Source of the DNA: Bacteroidota bacterium
GTDB lineage: Bacteria > Bacteroidota > Bacteroidia > Chitinophagales > Chitinophagaceae
NCBI GenBank assembly: GCA_013286315.1
Contig: JABDFX010000009.1
Coordinates: forward strand, 347-64,150
Length of the DNA stretch: 63,804 nt
Direction of reading: 5' to 3'
Below are positions 1 through 8,757 of this stretch, piece by piece (positions within the stretch are counted from its first letter, which is position 1; each line of letters begins with the position of its first letter). Under the pieces are notes generated by a model that was not told the origin of the DNA, did no database searches, and saw nothing but the letters and a program-made list of their open reading frames with translations. A program made the position numbers and the translations under genes.

Positions 1-1291
1 CCGCTTCCAGGTAATTGGACTGCGCCTGTGTATATGCCAGTTCCGCATCTGTCAATTCCAGACGGGAGGCTACTGCCCTGGCATATCGGTATTGGGTAAT
101 CTCATAGCTCAGCCTGGCCGTATTTTTTACGTTATCGCTGGTTTGTATACGGGCGGCGGTTTCGCGTACGTTTGCTACTGCCTGCTTTACAGAACTGCGC
201 AGTTCTTCATATGCCTGTTGGGAACGAATGACGGATTGATCTTTTTCAATCTGGGCTTTCTTTACCTTAGCCTTATTACTGTAGCCATTAAAGATGGGAA
301 CCGAAAACTGCGCCCCCACGAACGGAGTAGAAGGATAAAAAGCATTAAAATAATCGAATTTATTCGTTTGCGTTTGAATCAGGTATTGAGCGGTCAATGA
401 GATGGAGGGTTTCATCGCAGCCGCGGCAATCCTGATCTGCTGGTCTGAGGACTGTTGTTGCAGGTCGAGGGACTGCAGATCTGCCCTGTGAAGCCTGGCT
501 TCATTATAAACTTCTTCTTCTTTGAAGAATACCGGTACGGTTTCAGGCAGGATCAGTGAATCGGTTAATTCTATTTCCTGCAGGCTGTCCAGACCTGTCA
601 AGGTTCTGAGTTGCTGCTTACCTACCTCGATCGCCAGCGATAGTTTCAACAGATCAGGTTCCAGATTTTTTACAGATGTGTAAGCACGTAAAGTATCTAC
701 GCGCAAAGCCCTTCCCTGGGCCAATAAGGATTTTGCATCCTGCAATGCCTTTTCATTTCTTGCGAGACTTTCATTTTGCAACTTGATTCGCTCGCGCAGA
801 ACCAGTATCCGGATATAGGTTTGTTTCAGCAAAGCTGCGATATCCGTTTTTTTATCTATTACGGATAAGCGGCTCTGGCGTTCCTGCAGTTTAGCCTGAA
901 TGATTCCGGGTTTGGTAGCAGCATTGTAGACGGGTTGCGTGATCCAGGCAGTTGCCCCTGCCTGATCTCTTCCGCCAAAACGATCATATGATATTTTGTC
1001 GCTGCTGCCTCCCGAATTGCCGATTCCGAAAAAAGGTGCTTCATAAAAATAATGATATACCTGTGCACTAACACCGGCGGAAGGAAGTGATGCACTTTTT
1101 GCAACCTGAGTTAATTGTTCCGACCGGTCCACGTCCAAAGAACTGATTCTGATTTCGCGGTTGTTGGCTAACGTCAGACCAAGTGCTTCTCTGAGAGATA
1201 ACTGTTTTGGTTGTGCGCTGGCTATATAGGATAGCAGCACAATGAGCCCAAAAACAAGTGACGTATATATGAAAGCTTTTCTGAGTGTCAT
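1..1291 (-). CDS. TolC-family outer membrane efflux protein (partial, C-terminus beyond the window)
   Basis: Read directly on the minus strand from an ATG at 1291; the frame stays open to base 1, giving about 430 residues without a stop. The N-terminus (MTLRKAFIYTSLVF...SYIASAQ) is a Sec signal peptide, followed by LSLREALGLTLANNREI, the usual first helix of TolC-like outer membrane factors. The rest is long amphipathic helix rich in Gln and Ala, as in the TolC periplasmic tunnel. It starts 11 bases after the RND pump gene ends, so it is the third structural gene of a tripartite efflux operon. It would form the outer membrane exit duct. Substrate unknown. Family call is firm; the missing C-terminus cannot be judged. 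Confidence 0.93.
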   Translation of the reverse strand, partial: MTLRKAFIYTSLVFGLIVLLSYIASAQPKQLSLREALGLTLANNREIRISSLDVDRSEQLTQVAKSASLPSAGVSAQVYHYFYEAPFFGIGNSGGSSDKISYDRFGGRDQAGATAWITQPVYNAATKPGIIQAKLQERQSRLSVIDKKTDIAALLKQTYIRILVLRERIKLQNESLARNEKALQDAKSLLAQGRALRVDTLRAYTSVKNLEPDLLKLSLAIEVGKQQLRTLTGLDSLQEIELTDSLILPETVPVFFKEEEVYNEARLHRADLQSLDLQQQSSDQQIRIAAAAMKPSISLTAQYLIQTQTNKFDYFNAFYPSTPFVGAQFSVPIFNGYSNKAKVKKAQIEKDQSVIRSQQAYEELRSSVKQAVANVRETAARIQTSDNVKNTARLSYEITQYRYARAVASRLELTDAELAYTQAQSNYLEA

Positions 1292-1302
1292 ATAAAATTG
1301 AT

Positions 1303-4300
1303 TTATGCAGGAATAATCGTTCCTGGTATAGTTAATATGCCGGGATTTGATTCGGCTTTTGCTTTGTATGGTCTGGAGAAATATGAATAGACGGCGGGAA
1401 TCACATACAGGGTCAGAATGCCCGCAAATAATAATCCACCGACCACCACAATACCTAAGGATGTTCGGCTTCCTGAAGAAGTGCCCAGGGACAAAGCAAT
1501 GGGTAATGTTCCGAAAATCATGGCCAGGGTTGTCATCAGGATGGGGCGGAACCGGGAAGCGGCGGCGGCCAAAACCGCATCACGTACGTTCATCCCCTCA
1601 GCTTTCCGCTGGTTGGCGAATTCAACAATCAGTATTCCATTCTTGGTGATTAAACCGATGAGCATAATGATACCAATCTCACTGAACACATTGATCGACT
1701 GATGTGTGATCCAGAGACTAAGCAGGGCTCCGGTTACGGCCATGGGTACGGTGAGAAGGATGATGAAAGGATCAATCAGACTTTCAAACTGTGCAGCCAG
1801 CACGAGATAAATTAACAGGATCGCAAAAACGAAAGCAAAAATGAGACTGGAACTGCTTTCAGCAAAATCGCGGCTTTGTCCTGCAAGAGCCGTTCTGAAT
1901 CCGGCGGGTAATACTTTTTTAGTAATACTGTTCATCTCCCGGATCGCGTCTCCCAGACTAACACCCGGCGCAGGTGTAGCGGAAATGGTCGCACTGTAAG
2001 ATTGGTTATAACGGTATAAAGCAGGCGGACTGACTGATTCATTCATTTTTACCAGATTGTCTAATGAAATCATTTCCCCATTTCCTGACTTCAGGAAAAG
2101 AGAACGCAGGGCATCGGGGGAGGAACGTTCCTGCCTGTCCAGTTGTCCGATCACTTCATACTGGCGGTCGTTGTAGATAAAATATCCGTAGCGTCTTCCG
2201 CTTAAAGCGAGTTGCAAAGTGCGCCCGATTTCCTGAGTTGAAATACCCAATTGGGCAGCGCGTTGCCGGTCAATACTGATACCAATTTCGGGACGGTCAA
2301 TTTTAAAATCAGGATTTTGGAATACGAGTTTTCCTGATTTATATACTTCGCCCATCATCTTCGGAATAACGGCTTCCAGGCTTTTGAGATCTGGAGCTTC
2401 TACAACATATTCCAGGGGTTGTTCGCTGGAGAAACCACCGATGGTCGGAATCTGAATCGGGATTACGATCACGTTCCGGAATTTTTGTGATGCGACAATC
2501 AGTTTCTGATATACCTGGTTTTGTGTTAATCCGCTTTTGCGATCCTTTGGTTCCTTCAGAAAGATCCATTGAAACCCGCCATTCACCGGCTGCACCAATG
2601 TTCCGATCGATGCAGCAATCCCGGCGTAGGTTCTGTTTTCATTCAGGTCGGGTATGGAATCCGAAACATAATTGCTGATAGCCTTCATGGTTTCCTCCAT
2701 ACTTTCATAAGAAGTGCCTTCGGGAGCGATCACGGCCAGGCCCACCATGGAACGATCTTCCAGCGGAGCGAGTTCTGAAGGTAACTTGGGGGCGAGCAGC
2801 CAGGCTATTGCAAATGAGCCAATCAGCAGGCCAAAAGCAACCCATCTTGTTTTGAAAAAGAATCTCAATGATTTTTCATATCCGTCATTCAGCTTTATGA
2901 AAAACGGTTCTGTTTTTTTATAAAGCCAGTTATGATGTGAACCTGTTTTTAAAAGGTATGCGCTCATCATCGGAGAAAGGGTCAGGGCCACGAAGGCTGA
3001 AATTAAAACGGACCCCGAAACCACAATGGCAAACTCGCGGAATAACTTTCCTGTAATTCCTCCGAGGAAAAGTATTGGCAGGAAAACGGCAGCCAGTGTT
3101 ATCGTGGTCGAAATGACCGCGAAATAAATTTCATCAGATCCTTTTCTTGCCGCCTGTATCGGTGTCATGCCCTGTTCTACCTTACTATAGATATTTTCCA
3201 GTACTACGATGGCATCATCCACGACCAGACCGATTGCCAGCACCAGGCCCAATAAGGTTAATACATTTATGGAGAAATTTCCAATATACATGATGAAAAA
3301 AGCAGAGATGATCGAAACCGGAATGGCCACTAAAGGAATGATGGTACTTCTCCAGTCGCGTAAAAAGATAAAAATGATCAATGCGACCAACACAAAGGCG
3401 AGCAATAATGTTTCTCCCACTTCTGACAGAGAATTCCGCACAGGAACCGTAAAATCTTTACCCAGTGAAATAATGTAATCTTTGGGTGCGGTTTTCTGAA
3501 TGTCGGCAAAACGCTTTTTAAATTCATCCACAATAGCCAGCGAATTGGCTCCCCGTTGCGGTTGAACGCCTGTACCGACGCCGTAACGCGCAGTATTACC
3601 TTCACTGACGATCATGGCTGTTCGTTCGTTTTGAGAACTCATGATCGCCGTGCCAATGTCTTTGAACCGTATTATGGCGCCGTCCTGCTGACGCAGGATC
3701 ATATTATTGAAATCGTCTTCGGTAACCAGCCTGCCCTCTGTACGAAGAGTAACTTCAGTATTCTGACCTTCAATACGTCCGCTGGGCAAATCCACATTTT
3801 CTTTTTGCAGGGCAGCCTGCACATCGGCCGGTGTCAGTTGATATGCGGCAAGCCTGACCGGGTCCATACGCAAACGCATGGACCGTTTACGACCGGCGTA
3901 TGAATCGACGAGCCGTACACCCGGAATGGATTGCAGTCTTTCCTTGATATTAATGTTTACAAAATCGGTAATGTCTTCCAGGCTTTTTGTATCACTTTGT
4001 ACAGTCAGAAAGACAAGGAAATCCGGAGGGCCGGATTTTTCAACAATAGTGGGTTCAATATCCGTCGGCAGTTGCTGACGGGACTTTGAAACCTTGTCGC
4101 GGACATCATTCGCAGCGGCTTCCAAATCGGCGTTCAGATTGAACTCTACCGTGATCACACTTACCTGTTCACGGGACACCGAGCTCATGGCGCGGATGCC
4201 ATTGGCTTCGGCCACAGCTTCCTCGAGTGGTTTTGTAACCTGCGATGCAATAATATCTGCACTGGCTCCCGGGTATACAGTAGTGATCGTCACAATGGGT

Positions 4301-4428
4301 GAATCGGTAACCGGGTACTCACGGGTCCCCAGAAATGTGTAACCTACGATGCCGAAGAGAATTAGCAGAACCGACATTACGCCGGCCAGCACGGGCCGGG
4401 AAATACTTGCTTGTGATATAGCGCTCAT
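1303..4428 (-). CDS. RND efflux pump, inner membrane transporter (HAE-1/AcrB type)
   Basis: A 1041-residue proton-driven exporter of the AcrB/MexB class, the usual length for the family. The N-terminal membrane helix (residues 13-33) leads into the porter domain. The proton-relay aspartates of TM4 are visible as D404-D405 in LAIGLVVDDAIVVLENIY, and the TM10 lysine lies in LIGLITKNGILIVEFAN. Two repeats, each with a large periplasmic loop, are evident. It sits between the adaptor (upstream, 4515-5600) and TolC (downstream), all on the minus strand with an ArsR gene in front. The pump should extrude hydrophobic or amphiphilic compounds. The exact substrate cannot be inferred; the HAE-1 type makes organic compounds likelier than metal ions. 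Confidence 0.96.
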   Translation of the reverse strand: MSAISQASISRPVLAGVMSVLLILFGIVGYTFLGTREYPVTDSPIVTITTVYPGASADIIASQVTKPLEEAVAEANGIRAMSSVSREQVSVITVEFNLNADLEAAANDVRDKVSKSRQQLPTDIEPTIVEKSGPPDFLVFLTVQSDTKSLEDITDFVNINIKERLQSIPGVRLVDSYAGRKRSMRLRMDPVRLAAYQLTPADVQAALQKENVDLPSGRIEGQNTEVTLRTEGRLVTEDDFNNMILRQQDGAIIRFKDIGTAIMSSQNERTAMIVSEGNTARYGVGTGVQPQRGANSLAIVDEFKKRFADIQKTAPKDYIISLGKDFTVPVRNSLSEVGETLLLAFVLVALIIFIFLRDWRSTIIPLVAIPVSIISAFFIMYIGNFSINVLTLLGLVLAIGLVVDDAIVVLENIYSKVEQGMTPIQAARKGSDEIYFAVISTTITLAAVFLPILFLGGITGKLFREFAIVVSGSVLISAFVALTLSPMMSAYLLKTGSHHNWLYKKTEPFFIKLNDGYEKSLRFFFKTRWVAFGLLIGSFAIAWLLAPKLPSELAPLEDRSMVGLAVIAPEGTSYESMEETMKAISNYVSDSIPDLNENRTYAGIAASIGTLVQPVNGGFQWIFLKEPKDRKSGLTQNQVYQKLIVASQKFRNVIVIPIQIPTIGGFSSEQPLEYVVEAPDLKSLEAVIPKMMGEVYKSGKLVFQNPDFKIDRPEIGISIDRQRAAQLGISTQEIGRTLQLALSGRRYGYFIYNDRQYEVIGQLDRQERSSPDALRSLFLKSGNGEMISLDNLVKMNESVSPPALYRYNQSYSATISATPAPGVSLGDAIREMNSITKKVLPAGFRTALAGQSRDFAESSSSLIFAFVFAILLIYLVLAAQFESLIDPFIILLTVPMAVTGALLSLWITHQSINVFSEIGIIMLIGLITKNGILIVEFANQRKAEGMNVRDAVLAAAASRFRPILMTTLAMIFGTLPIALSLGTSSGSRTSLGIVVVGGLLFAGILTLYVIPAVYSYFSRPYKAKAESNPGILTIPGTIIPA

Positions 4429-4440
4429 ACAATTTTTAAT

Positions 4441-4514
4441 TATTAGTTATTAGTTATTAACGGTGGACGTCGTTGATGGAAAAGGCCTCCCGCCTCCCGC
4501 GTCCCGCCTCCCGC
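4441..4514. repeat. Heptamer arrays between adaptor and pump genes
   Basis: Two short arrays with a 7-bp period share this intergenic stretch. Bases 4441-4461 hold TATTAGT, TATTAGT, TATTAAC. Bases 4484-4514 hold about four degenerate CCTCCCG units. On the minus strand the second array starts directly after the TAG stop of the adaptor gene and reads GGCGGGA in that gene's sense. It belongs to the 3'-end heptamer family seen across the window. Confidence 0.75.
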
Positions 4515-5600
4515 CTACTTCAGGCTCGCAAACTGTACAACGGAACCGGGCATTAACCGCAATAAATTGCTGGTCACAACCGTATCTCCTTTATGTAAAC
4601 CGTGTAAAACTTCTACCGCATAGGGCCCGCGTTGACCGATTTCGATGGCAGCCAATTGAACCTGGTTACTTTTTACTGTATAGACGCTATATCCCTGTGA
4701 AGAAGGGATCAATGCCTGGGATGAAACCATCAATGCGTCGGCGGTCGAGTGCATGGACAGCTGCATTCTGGCGCTTTGCCCGGCAAGCAGAACCCTTCCG
4801 GGATTCTGACTTACGGCCCTGATCAAAAGGGTTCTTGTACTCTGATCCACCCCTGCTTCCCGCGCTATCACTTTGGCACTGTATTGTTTTGTATCGGAAG
4901 CCACCGTGAATTTCTGCTGGCTTCCGGTTAGAATGGTCTGTGCATATTTTTCAGGCACGTGGAAATCCAATTTGACCATGCTATTATCCTGAAGATGTGT
5001 AAGTACCGTATTTGCGGAAACCACGGCTCCCGGGTATACACGAACGATGCCCAGCTGACCGCTGAATGGTGCCCTGATCCTGGTTTTATTTATCAAAACC
5101 TGTAGTTCGGTAATCTGTGCTTCCAGAACTTTCAGGTTGGTAAAAGATTGATCATAGTCCTGCTGTACGACTGCTTCATGCTGGATGAGATCACGGAGGC
5201 GTTCTTCATTTAATCTCGCTAATTTTTCCTGCTGGTGAAGTTTTTCCAGTTGGGCCAGCAGGTCGGCATTGTCCATTTCAAAGAGTACCTGACCGGTTGT
5301 AACCGATGCTCCGTCTTTTACGTTGATCCGGATGATCTTCCGGGGAAGTTCGCTGACGATGTCCACTTCCTGGTTGGGTTCCAGGGTACCGGTGATTTCC
5401 AGTTCATCGTTTAAGACGGCCGGTTTTACAATGTATCCATCGACGGGTACACCCGGGGAAACCCGCGGAGCGGTAACAACGGGTTTAGCCTTTTCTTCTG
5501 CCTTGGCGTAACAGCCGCCGATCAACATGATAGAGAAATATGCAAGGGCGGCCAGTAAAGGGCTGCTGATTAAGTTTCTGGTGATGGTTTGTGTTGACAT
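4515..5600 (-). CDS. RND efflux periplasmic adaptor (membrane fusion protein), lipoprotein
   Basis: 361 residues, typical for an HlyD/AcrA-type adaptor. The N-terminus has a hydrophobic stretch ending in LIGGC, a lipobox that would lipidate Cys30. Residues about 50-100 form the first biotinyl-lipoyl half (GYIVKPAVLNDELEITGTL). A helical hairpin rich in Glu, Leu and Gln follows at about 110-165, then the second lipoyl half (TRIRAPFSGQLGIVRVYPGA), which is the family hallmark. A beta-barrel and membrane-proximal domain follow. It bridges the RND pump and TolC across the periplasm. It is the first structural gene after arsR (134 bp apart). Its last codon abuts a GC-rich heptamer array. Confidence 0.95.
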   Translation of the reverse strand: MSTQTITRNLISSPLLAALAYFSIMLIGGCYAKAEEKAKPVVTAPRVSPGVPVDGYIVKPAVLNDELEITGTLEPNQEVDIVSELPRKIIRINVKDGASVTTGQVLFEMDNADLLAQLEKLHQQEKLARLNEERLRDLIQHEAVVQQDYDQSFTNLKVLEAQITELQVLINKTRIRAPFSGQLGIVRVYPGAVVSANTVLTHLQDNSMVKLDFHVPEKYAQTILTGSQQKFTVASDTKQYSAKVIAREAGVDQSTRTLLIRAVSQNPGRVLLAGQSARMQLSMHSTADALMVSSQALIPSSQGYSVYTVKSNQVQLAAIEIGQRGPYAVEVLHGLHKGDTVVTSNLLRLMPGSVVQFASLK

Positions 5601-5695
5601 GGTGATGATTATTAATAGATATATTCAAATATTTCAATATAATTAATCGTAGGTATCCATTGAGTGTAACAAAAAAGAAAGAATAAAGTTATAGA

Positions 5696-5721
5696 TTTAT
5701 TTAAGTATTTCGATAAATAAA
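5696..5721. promoter_or_regulatory. Candidate ArsR operator copy upstream of the adaptor gene
   Basis: TTTATTTA (5696-5703) and TAAATAAA (5714-5721) form an inverted repeat. The right half TTCGATAAATAAA (5709-5721) is the exact reverse complement of TTTATTTATCGAA at 6039-6051 upstream of the arsR gene. AT-rich dyads of this kind are typical ArsR/SmtB sites. Its place between arsR and the adaptor suggests a second promoter for the efflux genes. This is inference from sequence symmetry only. Confidence 0.5.
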
Positions 5722-5734
5722 GATAAAATTTTTT

Positions 5735-6010
5735 TTAAATCTTCAGTCCTTCAATAAATCGTATATACTCGTCCATCAGTTTATTGTTCAGGTAATAACG
5801 CACATTCCGCCCCTCTTTATCAGACGTAACCAATTCACTTTCAATTAATAGTTTCAGGTGATGGGCAATCGAAGGCTGGGCGAGGTTCAATGTATTATTC
5901 AAATCCACACAATAGAGGCATTGTCTGCTCTTCTTGATTTCCTTCAGGATGGTCAGCCGGTTGGGGTCGGCCAGTGCTTTGGAGATCTTTTCTGCTTTTT
6001 TCGCATCCAT
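5735..6010 (-). CDS. ArsR/SmtB-family transcriptional regulator
   Basis: 91 residues with the compact winged-helix fold. KALADPNRLTILKEI is the conserved ArsR alpha-1/alpha-2 start, and LAQPSIAHHLKLL is the recognition helix. The wing GRNVRYYLN follows. A Cys pair, QCLYCVDL (CxxC), lies near where ArsR carries its CxC metal site, so a thiol or metal sensor is possible; a redox or organic ligand cannot be excluded. It is first in a minus-strand cluster with adaptor, RND pump and TolC and probably represses it. An AT-rich dyad lies just upstream (6039-6068) with a matching half-site before the adaptor gene. Confidence 0.9.
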   Translation of the reverse strand: MDAKKAEKISKALADPNRLTILKEIKKSRQCLYCVDLNNTLNLAQPSIAHHLKLLIESELVTSDKEGRNVRYYLNNKLMDEYIRFIEGLKI

Positions 6011-6038
6011 ATAAATGAATTACGACGCAAATATATAA

Positions 6039-6068
6039 TTTATTTATCGAAAAACTTCAATAAATAAA
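6039..6068. promoter_or_regulatory. Candidate ArsR autoregulatory operator
   Basis: TTTATTTATCGAA (6039-6051) and TTCAATAAATAAA (6056-6068) form a 13-bp inverted repeat with one mismatch and a 4-bp spacer. It lies about 30 bp upstream of the arsR start (6010) and before the divergent phosphoesterase gene. The same half-site recurs at 5709-5721. ArsR-family repressors commonly bind such AT-rich 12-2-12-like dyads. Binding itself is inferred. Confidence 0.6.
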
Positions 6069-6209
6069 AAAGGCTAACATTTTCTTAGGGATTAGAGGAA
6101 GATGCGTTCGTTATCAGATATTTGGCAAAAAACCTGTCGGGGTCAAGTCTGAAAAAAACGTATTTTTAATAGAAGGTAATATTTTCTTCTTCCGGCAAAT
6201 TCCCCCATC

Positions 6210-7295
6210 ATGAAGAAATGGTTGTCCATATGTTTTTCTCAATTACTCACGATCGTTTGTTCCGGACAGACACTGAATCAGTGTGAGGGGCCTTATGTGG
6301 AATACCGGAAAAATGATATCCTTGTCAGGGCTATCGCGGCAGATGGAAAGGTACTGATCGATTCCTTTCCGGTTGCCGAAAAGGACAGGCATCCGATAGA
6401 AGTTCATTTTTCCAATCACAGCGGCTGGGACTTTTCCGTACTCCTTCAGAAGAAATTAAAAACAGAGCCTTACAATGGAAGTAAGGCAGACAGGATCATC
6501 GCTTTTTCAGATATAGAAGGAGAGTTCGAAGCATTCAGAGGACTCTTAATCGCCAACCAGGTGATGGATGAAAAATACCAGTGGACCTTTGGAAAGGGAA
6601 ATCTGGTTATTTGCGGAGACCTTTTCGACCGTGGAAATGATGTGGCTGCAGAGCTCTGGCTGTTATATAAACTGGAAAGCGAAGCAAAGGAACAAGGCGG
6701 ATATGTACATACCATTCTTGGCAACCACGACATCATGAATCTGAGTGGTGATTTCCGGTATGTTCAACCGAAATATTTTGAACGTGCTAAAAAGATGGGA
6801 ACGAAGTATCAGTTTTTGTATAACTCCAGGACAGAGCTGGGCAGGTGGCTCCTGACCAAAAACCTGATGGAAAGGATAAGTAATGGCTTATATCTGCATG
6901 CCGGTATTTCCCGGGAAGTGCTGGATCTTCAGTGGCCCTTATATAAGATAAATTCAGATTGCCGCGAATACTATGACAAGGCAATGCAGGCGGATAAATA
7001 TCCGGATAAGAATATGTGGAGGATTTTTGACGGTGAATACTCGCCCTTTTGGTATCGGGGCTATTTTCTTGAACCGCGCGCCAGTCAGGGACTGGTTGAC
7101 AGCACTCTTTCATTTTACCAGGTTGGGAAAATAATCGTCGGGCACGACATTATCGATTCGGTTTCCTCTTTCTATCAGGGCAAAGTGATCGGTATAGACG
7201 TAAACGAACATGAAGGGAACTCGCAGGGATTACTGATTGAAGGGAATGTCTATTATAAAATTGACCTGACGGGCAAAAAATATCCTCTTCCATAG
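6210..7295 (+). CDS. Exported metallophosphoesterase (calcineurin-like)
   Basis: 361 residues with an N-terminal signal peptide (MKKWLSICFS...CSGQ). The metallophosphatase blocks are in order: SDIEGEFEAF (101-103 region, DIE in place of the usual DxH), GDLFDRGND (136-144), GNHD (171-174), a HAGIS block near 230 and VGHD near 310. These ligate the dinuclear metal centre of PPP-like phosphatases. The first block has Glu where most members have His, a variant that still can ligate metal. It is probably a periplasmic phosphatase of unknown substrate. It is divergent from the ArsR efflux cluster and 28 bp ahead of a receiver gene in the same direction, so the two may be co-transcribed. Confidence 0.85.
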   Translation: MKKWLSICFSQLLTIVCSGQTLNQCEGPYVEYRKNDILVRAIAADGKVLIDSFPVAEKDRHPIEVHFSNHSGWDFSVLLQKKLKTEPYNGSKADRIIAFSDIEGEFEAFRGLLIANQVMDEKYQWTFGKGNLVICGDLFDRGNDVAAELWLLYKLESEAKEQGGYVHTILGNHDIMNLSGDFRYVQPKYFERAKKMGTKYQFLYNSRTELGRWLLTKNLMERISNGLYLHAGISREVLDLQWPLYKINSDCREYYDKAMQADKYPDKNMWRIFDGEYSPFWYRGYFLEPRASQGLVDSTLSFYQVGKIIVGHDIIDSVSSFYQGKVIGIDVNEHEGNSQGLLIEGNVYYKIDLTGKKYPLP

Positions 7296-7323
7296 ACGGC
7301 AAACAACCTAATTTTAATACAAC

Positions 7324-7698
7324 ATGAAAATCCTGGTGGTAGACGATGAAAGGGATGTCAAAGCCCTGTTTGAACAGCGTTTCCGTAAAGAAATACGGGA
7401 TGGGGAAATGACTTTTGCATTTGCTTATTCCGGTGAAGAAGCATTGGGATATCTCAACTCGCTGAACCATGAAGCCGTGCTGATATTATCGGATATAAAC
7501 ATGCCGGGTATGAGCGGTCTTGAGCTGCTGAAACAAATCAAAATGCATTATGAAAAACCTCCGCCGACCGTTATGATGATTACCGCCTTTGGTGATGATG
7601 AAAATTATCAACAGGCTATGAAGCTGGGGGCAGATGATTTTTTAACGAAGCCGCTGAATTTTACTTACTTAAGAGAGAAACTTAAATTGGTAAAATGA
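7324..7698 (+). CDS. Single-domain response regulator
   Basis: 124 residues, a stand-alone CheY-like receiver with no output domain. The acidic pair is in ILVVDDERD, the phospho-acceptor Asp is in [17 protein letters not shown], the switch Thr/Ser in MMITAFGDD, and the conserved Lys in FLTKPLNF. Its stop overlaps the start of the next gene by 4 bp (ATGA), so the two are translationally coupled. The next protein has a similar receiver fused to a cyclase. The pair could form a phosphorelay or compete for one kinase. No histidine kinase is adjacent. Confidence 0.93.
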   Translation: MKILVVDDERDVKALFEQRFRKEIRDGEMTFAFAYSGEEALGYLNSLNHEAVLILSDINMPGMSGLELLKQIKMHYEKPPPTVMMITAFGDDENYQQAMKLGADDFLTKPLNFTYLREKLKLVK

Positions 7699-8738
7699 GT
7701 ACAAAGATTTTAGTGGTGGATGACGAAGCTGATCTGGAAGTTCTTATCAAGCAAAAATTTCGGAGGCAGATCAGAAATAAGGAGTTTGAATTTGTTTTTG
7801 CGATGAATGGAGTGGAAGCTCTTACAAAATTAAAACAGCATGAAGACATTGATATCGTTCTGAGCGATATCAATATGCCTGAAATGGATGGTCTTACATT
7901 ACTATCAAAAATACCGGATGTCAGTCCGCTTGTCAAAACGGTGATCATTTCCGCTTACGGGGACATGGAAAATATCCGGTCTGCCATGAATAAAGGAGCT
8001 TATGATTTTATATGTAAGCCGGTGAATTTCGAAGACCTTGAGACAACCATTCTGAAAACGATCCGGCAGGTGTTGCAGATAAAAGATACCGTCAGGGCAA
8101 TTAAAGAGAATAATATCCTGCGGATGTATGTGGACGAAACGGTTTTAAAGTATATGAACCGGAAGGAGTTTGAAAAATCACTTATTCTGAGTGATACGGT
8201 GGAAGCCACCGTTGTATTTATAGATATTTGCCGGTTTACAACGATTACGGAAAATGAAAACCCTGATTTTGTGGTATCGTTGCTGAACAGATATTTTGAC
8301 GTCATGGTGAAAGAAATTTTGGCTCAAAATGGATATATTGATAAATTCATCGGAGATGCGATCATGGCCGTATTTCGCGGGGATTTTCATCTGGACAGAG
8401 CCATGGATGCCTGTCTGGCGGTCAGGAAGCAGATCGAGGGACTTTCCAAAGTAAATGAAAATGCATTTTTTTCTCCGAAGGTTTCCATCGGCATTAACAG
8501 CGGGGAAATGATTTCCGGTAATATCGGATCTGAAAGTCTTCGGCGCTTTGATTTTACGGTAATCGGTGATGCGGTGAATCTGGCGCAGGCACTACAAACC
8601 GCAGCTGACGAGGGGCAAATTATCATTACCGAATCGTCTTATAAGAATGTGCAGGAATCTTTCAGTTGCAGAAAGGTGGGCGAAATAAATTTGAAGAATA
8701 AGAAAGATCCGGTGACGGTTTACGAAGTTTTGGGATAG
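7695..8738 (+). CDS. Response regulator with class III nucleotide cyclase output domain
   Basis: 347 residues. The receiver spans 1-125 (VVDDEAD, acceptor Asp in [19 protein letters not shown]). After a helical linker comes a class III cyclase homology domain, about 165-347. Metal-binding aspartates are D177 ([10 protein letters not shown]) and D221 (IGDAIMAVF). K217 and D286 (RFDFTVIGD) match the adenylate-type base pair of residues. N295 is present in [10 protein letters not shown], but position 299, where the transition-state Arg usually sits, is Ala. Activity may be reduced or different. ATP to cAMP is the default guess. It lies between a receiver gene and an ABC exporter; an HD/PycTM-like protein is encoded 2 kb away on the other strand. 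Confidence 0.9.
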   Translation: MSTKILVVDDEADLEVLIKQKFRRQIRNKEFEFVFAMNGVEALTKLKQHEDIDIVLSDINMPEMDGLTLLSKIPDVSPLVKTVIISAYGDMENIRSAMNKGAYDFICKPVNFEDLETTILKTIRQVLQIKDTVRAIKENNILRMYVDETVLKYMNRKEFEKSLILSDTVEATVVFIDICRFTTITENENPDFVVSLLNRYFDVMVKEILAQNGYIDKFIGDAIMAVFRGDFHLDRAMDACLAVRKQIEGLSKVNENAFFSPKVSIGINSGEMISGNIGSESLRRFDFTVIGDAVNLAQALQTAADEGQIIITESSYKNVQESFSCRKVGEINLKNKKDPVTVYEVLG

Positions 8739-8757
8739 AGTTAGCTATTTTTAACAG

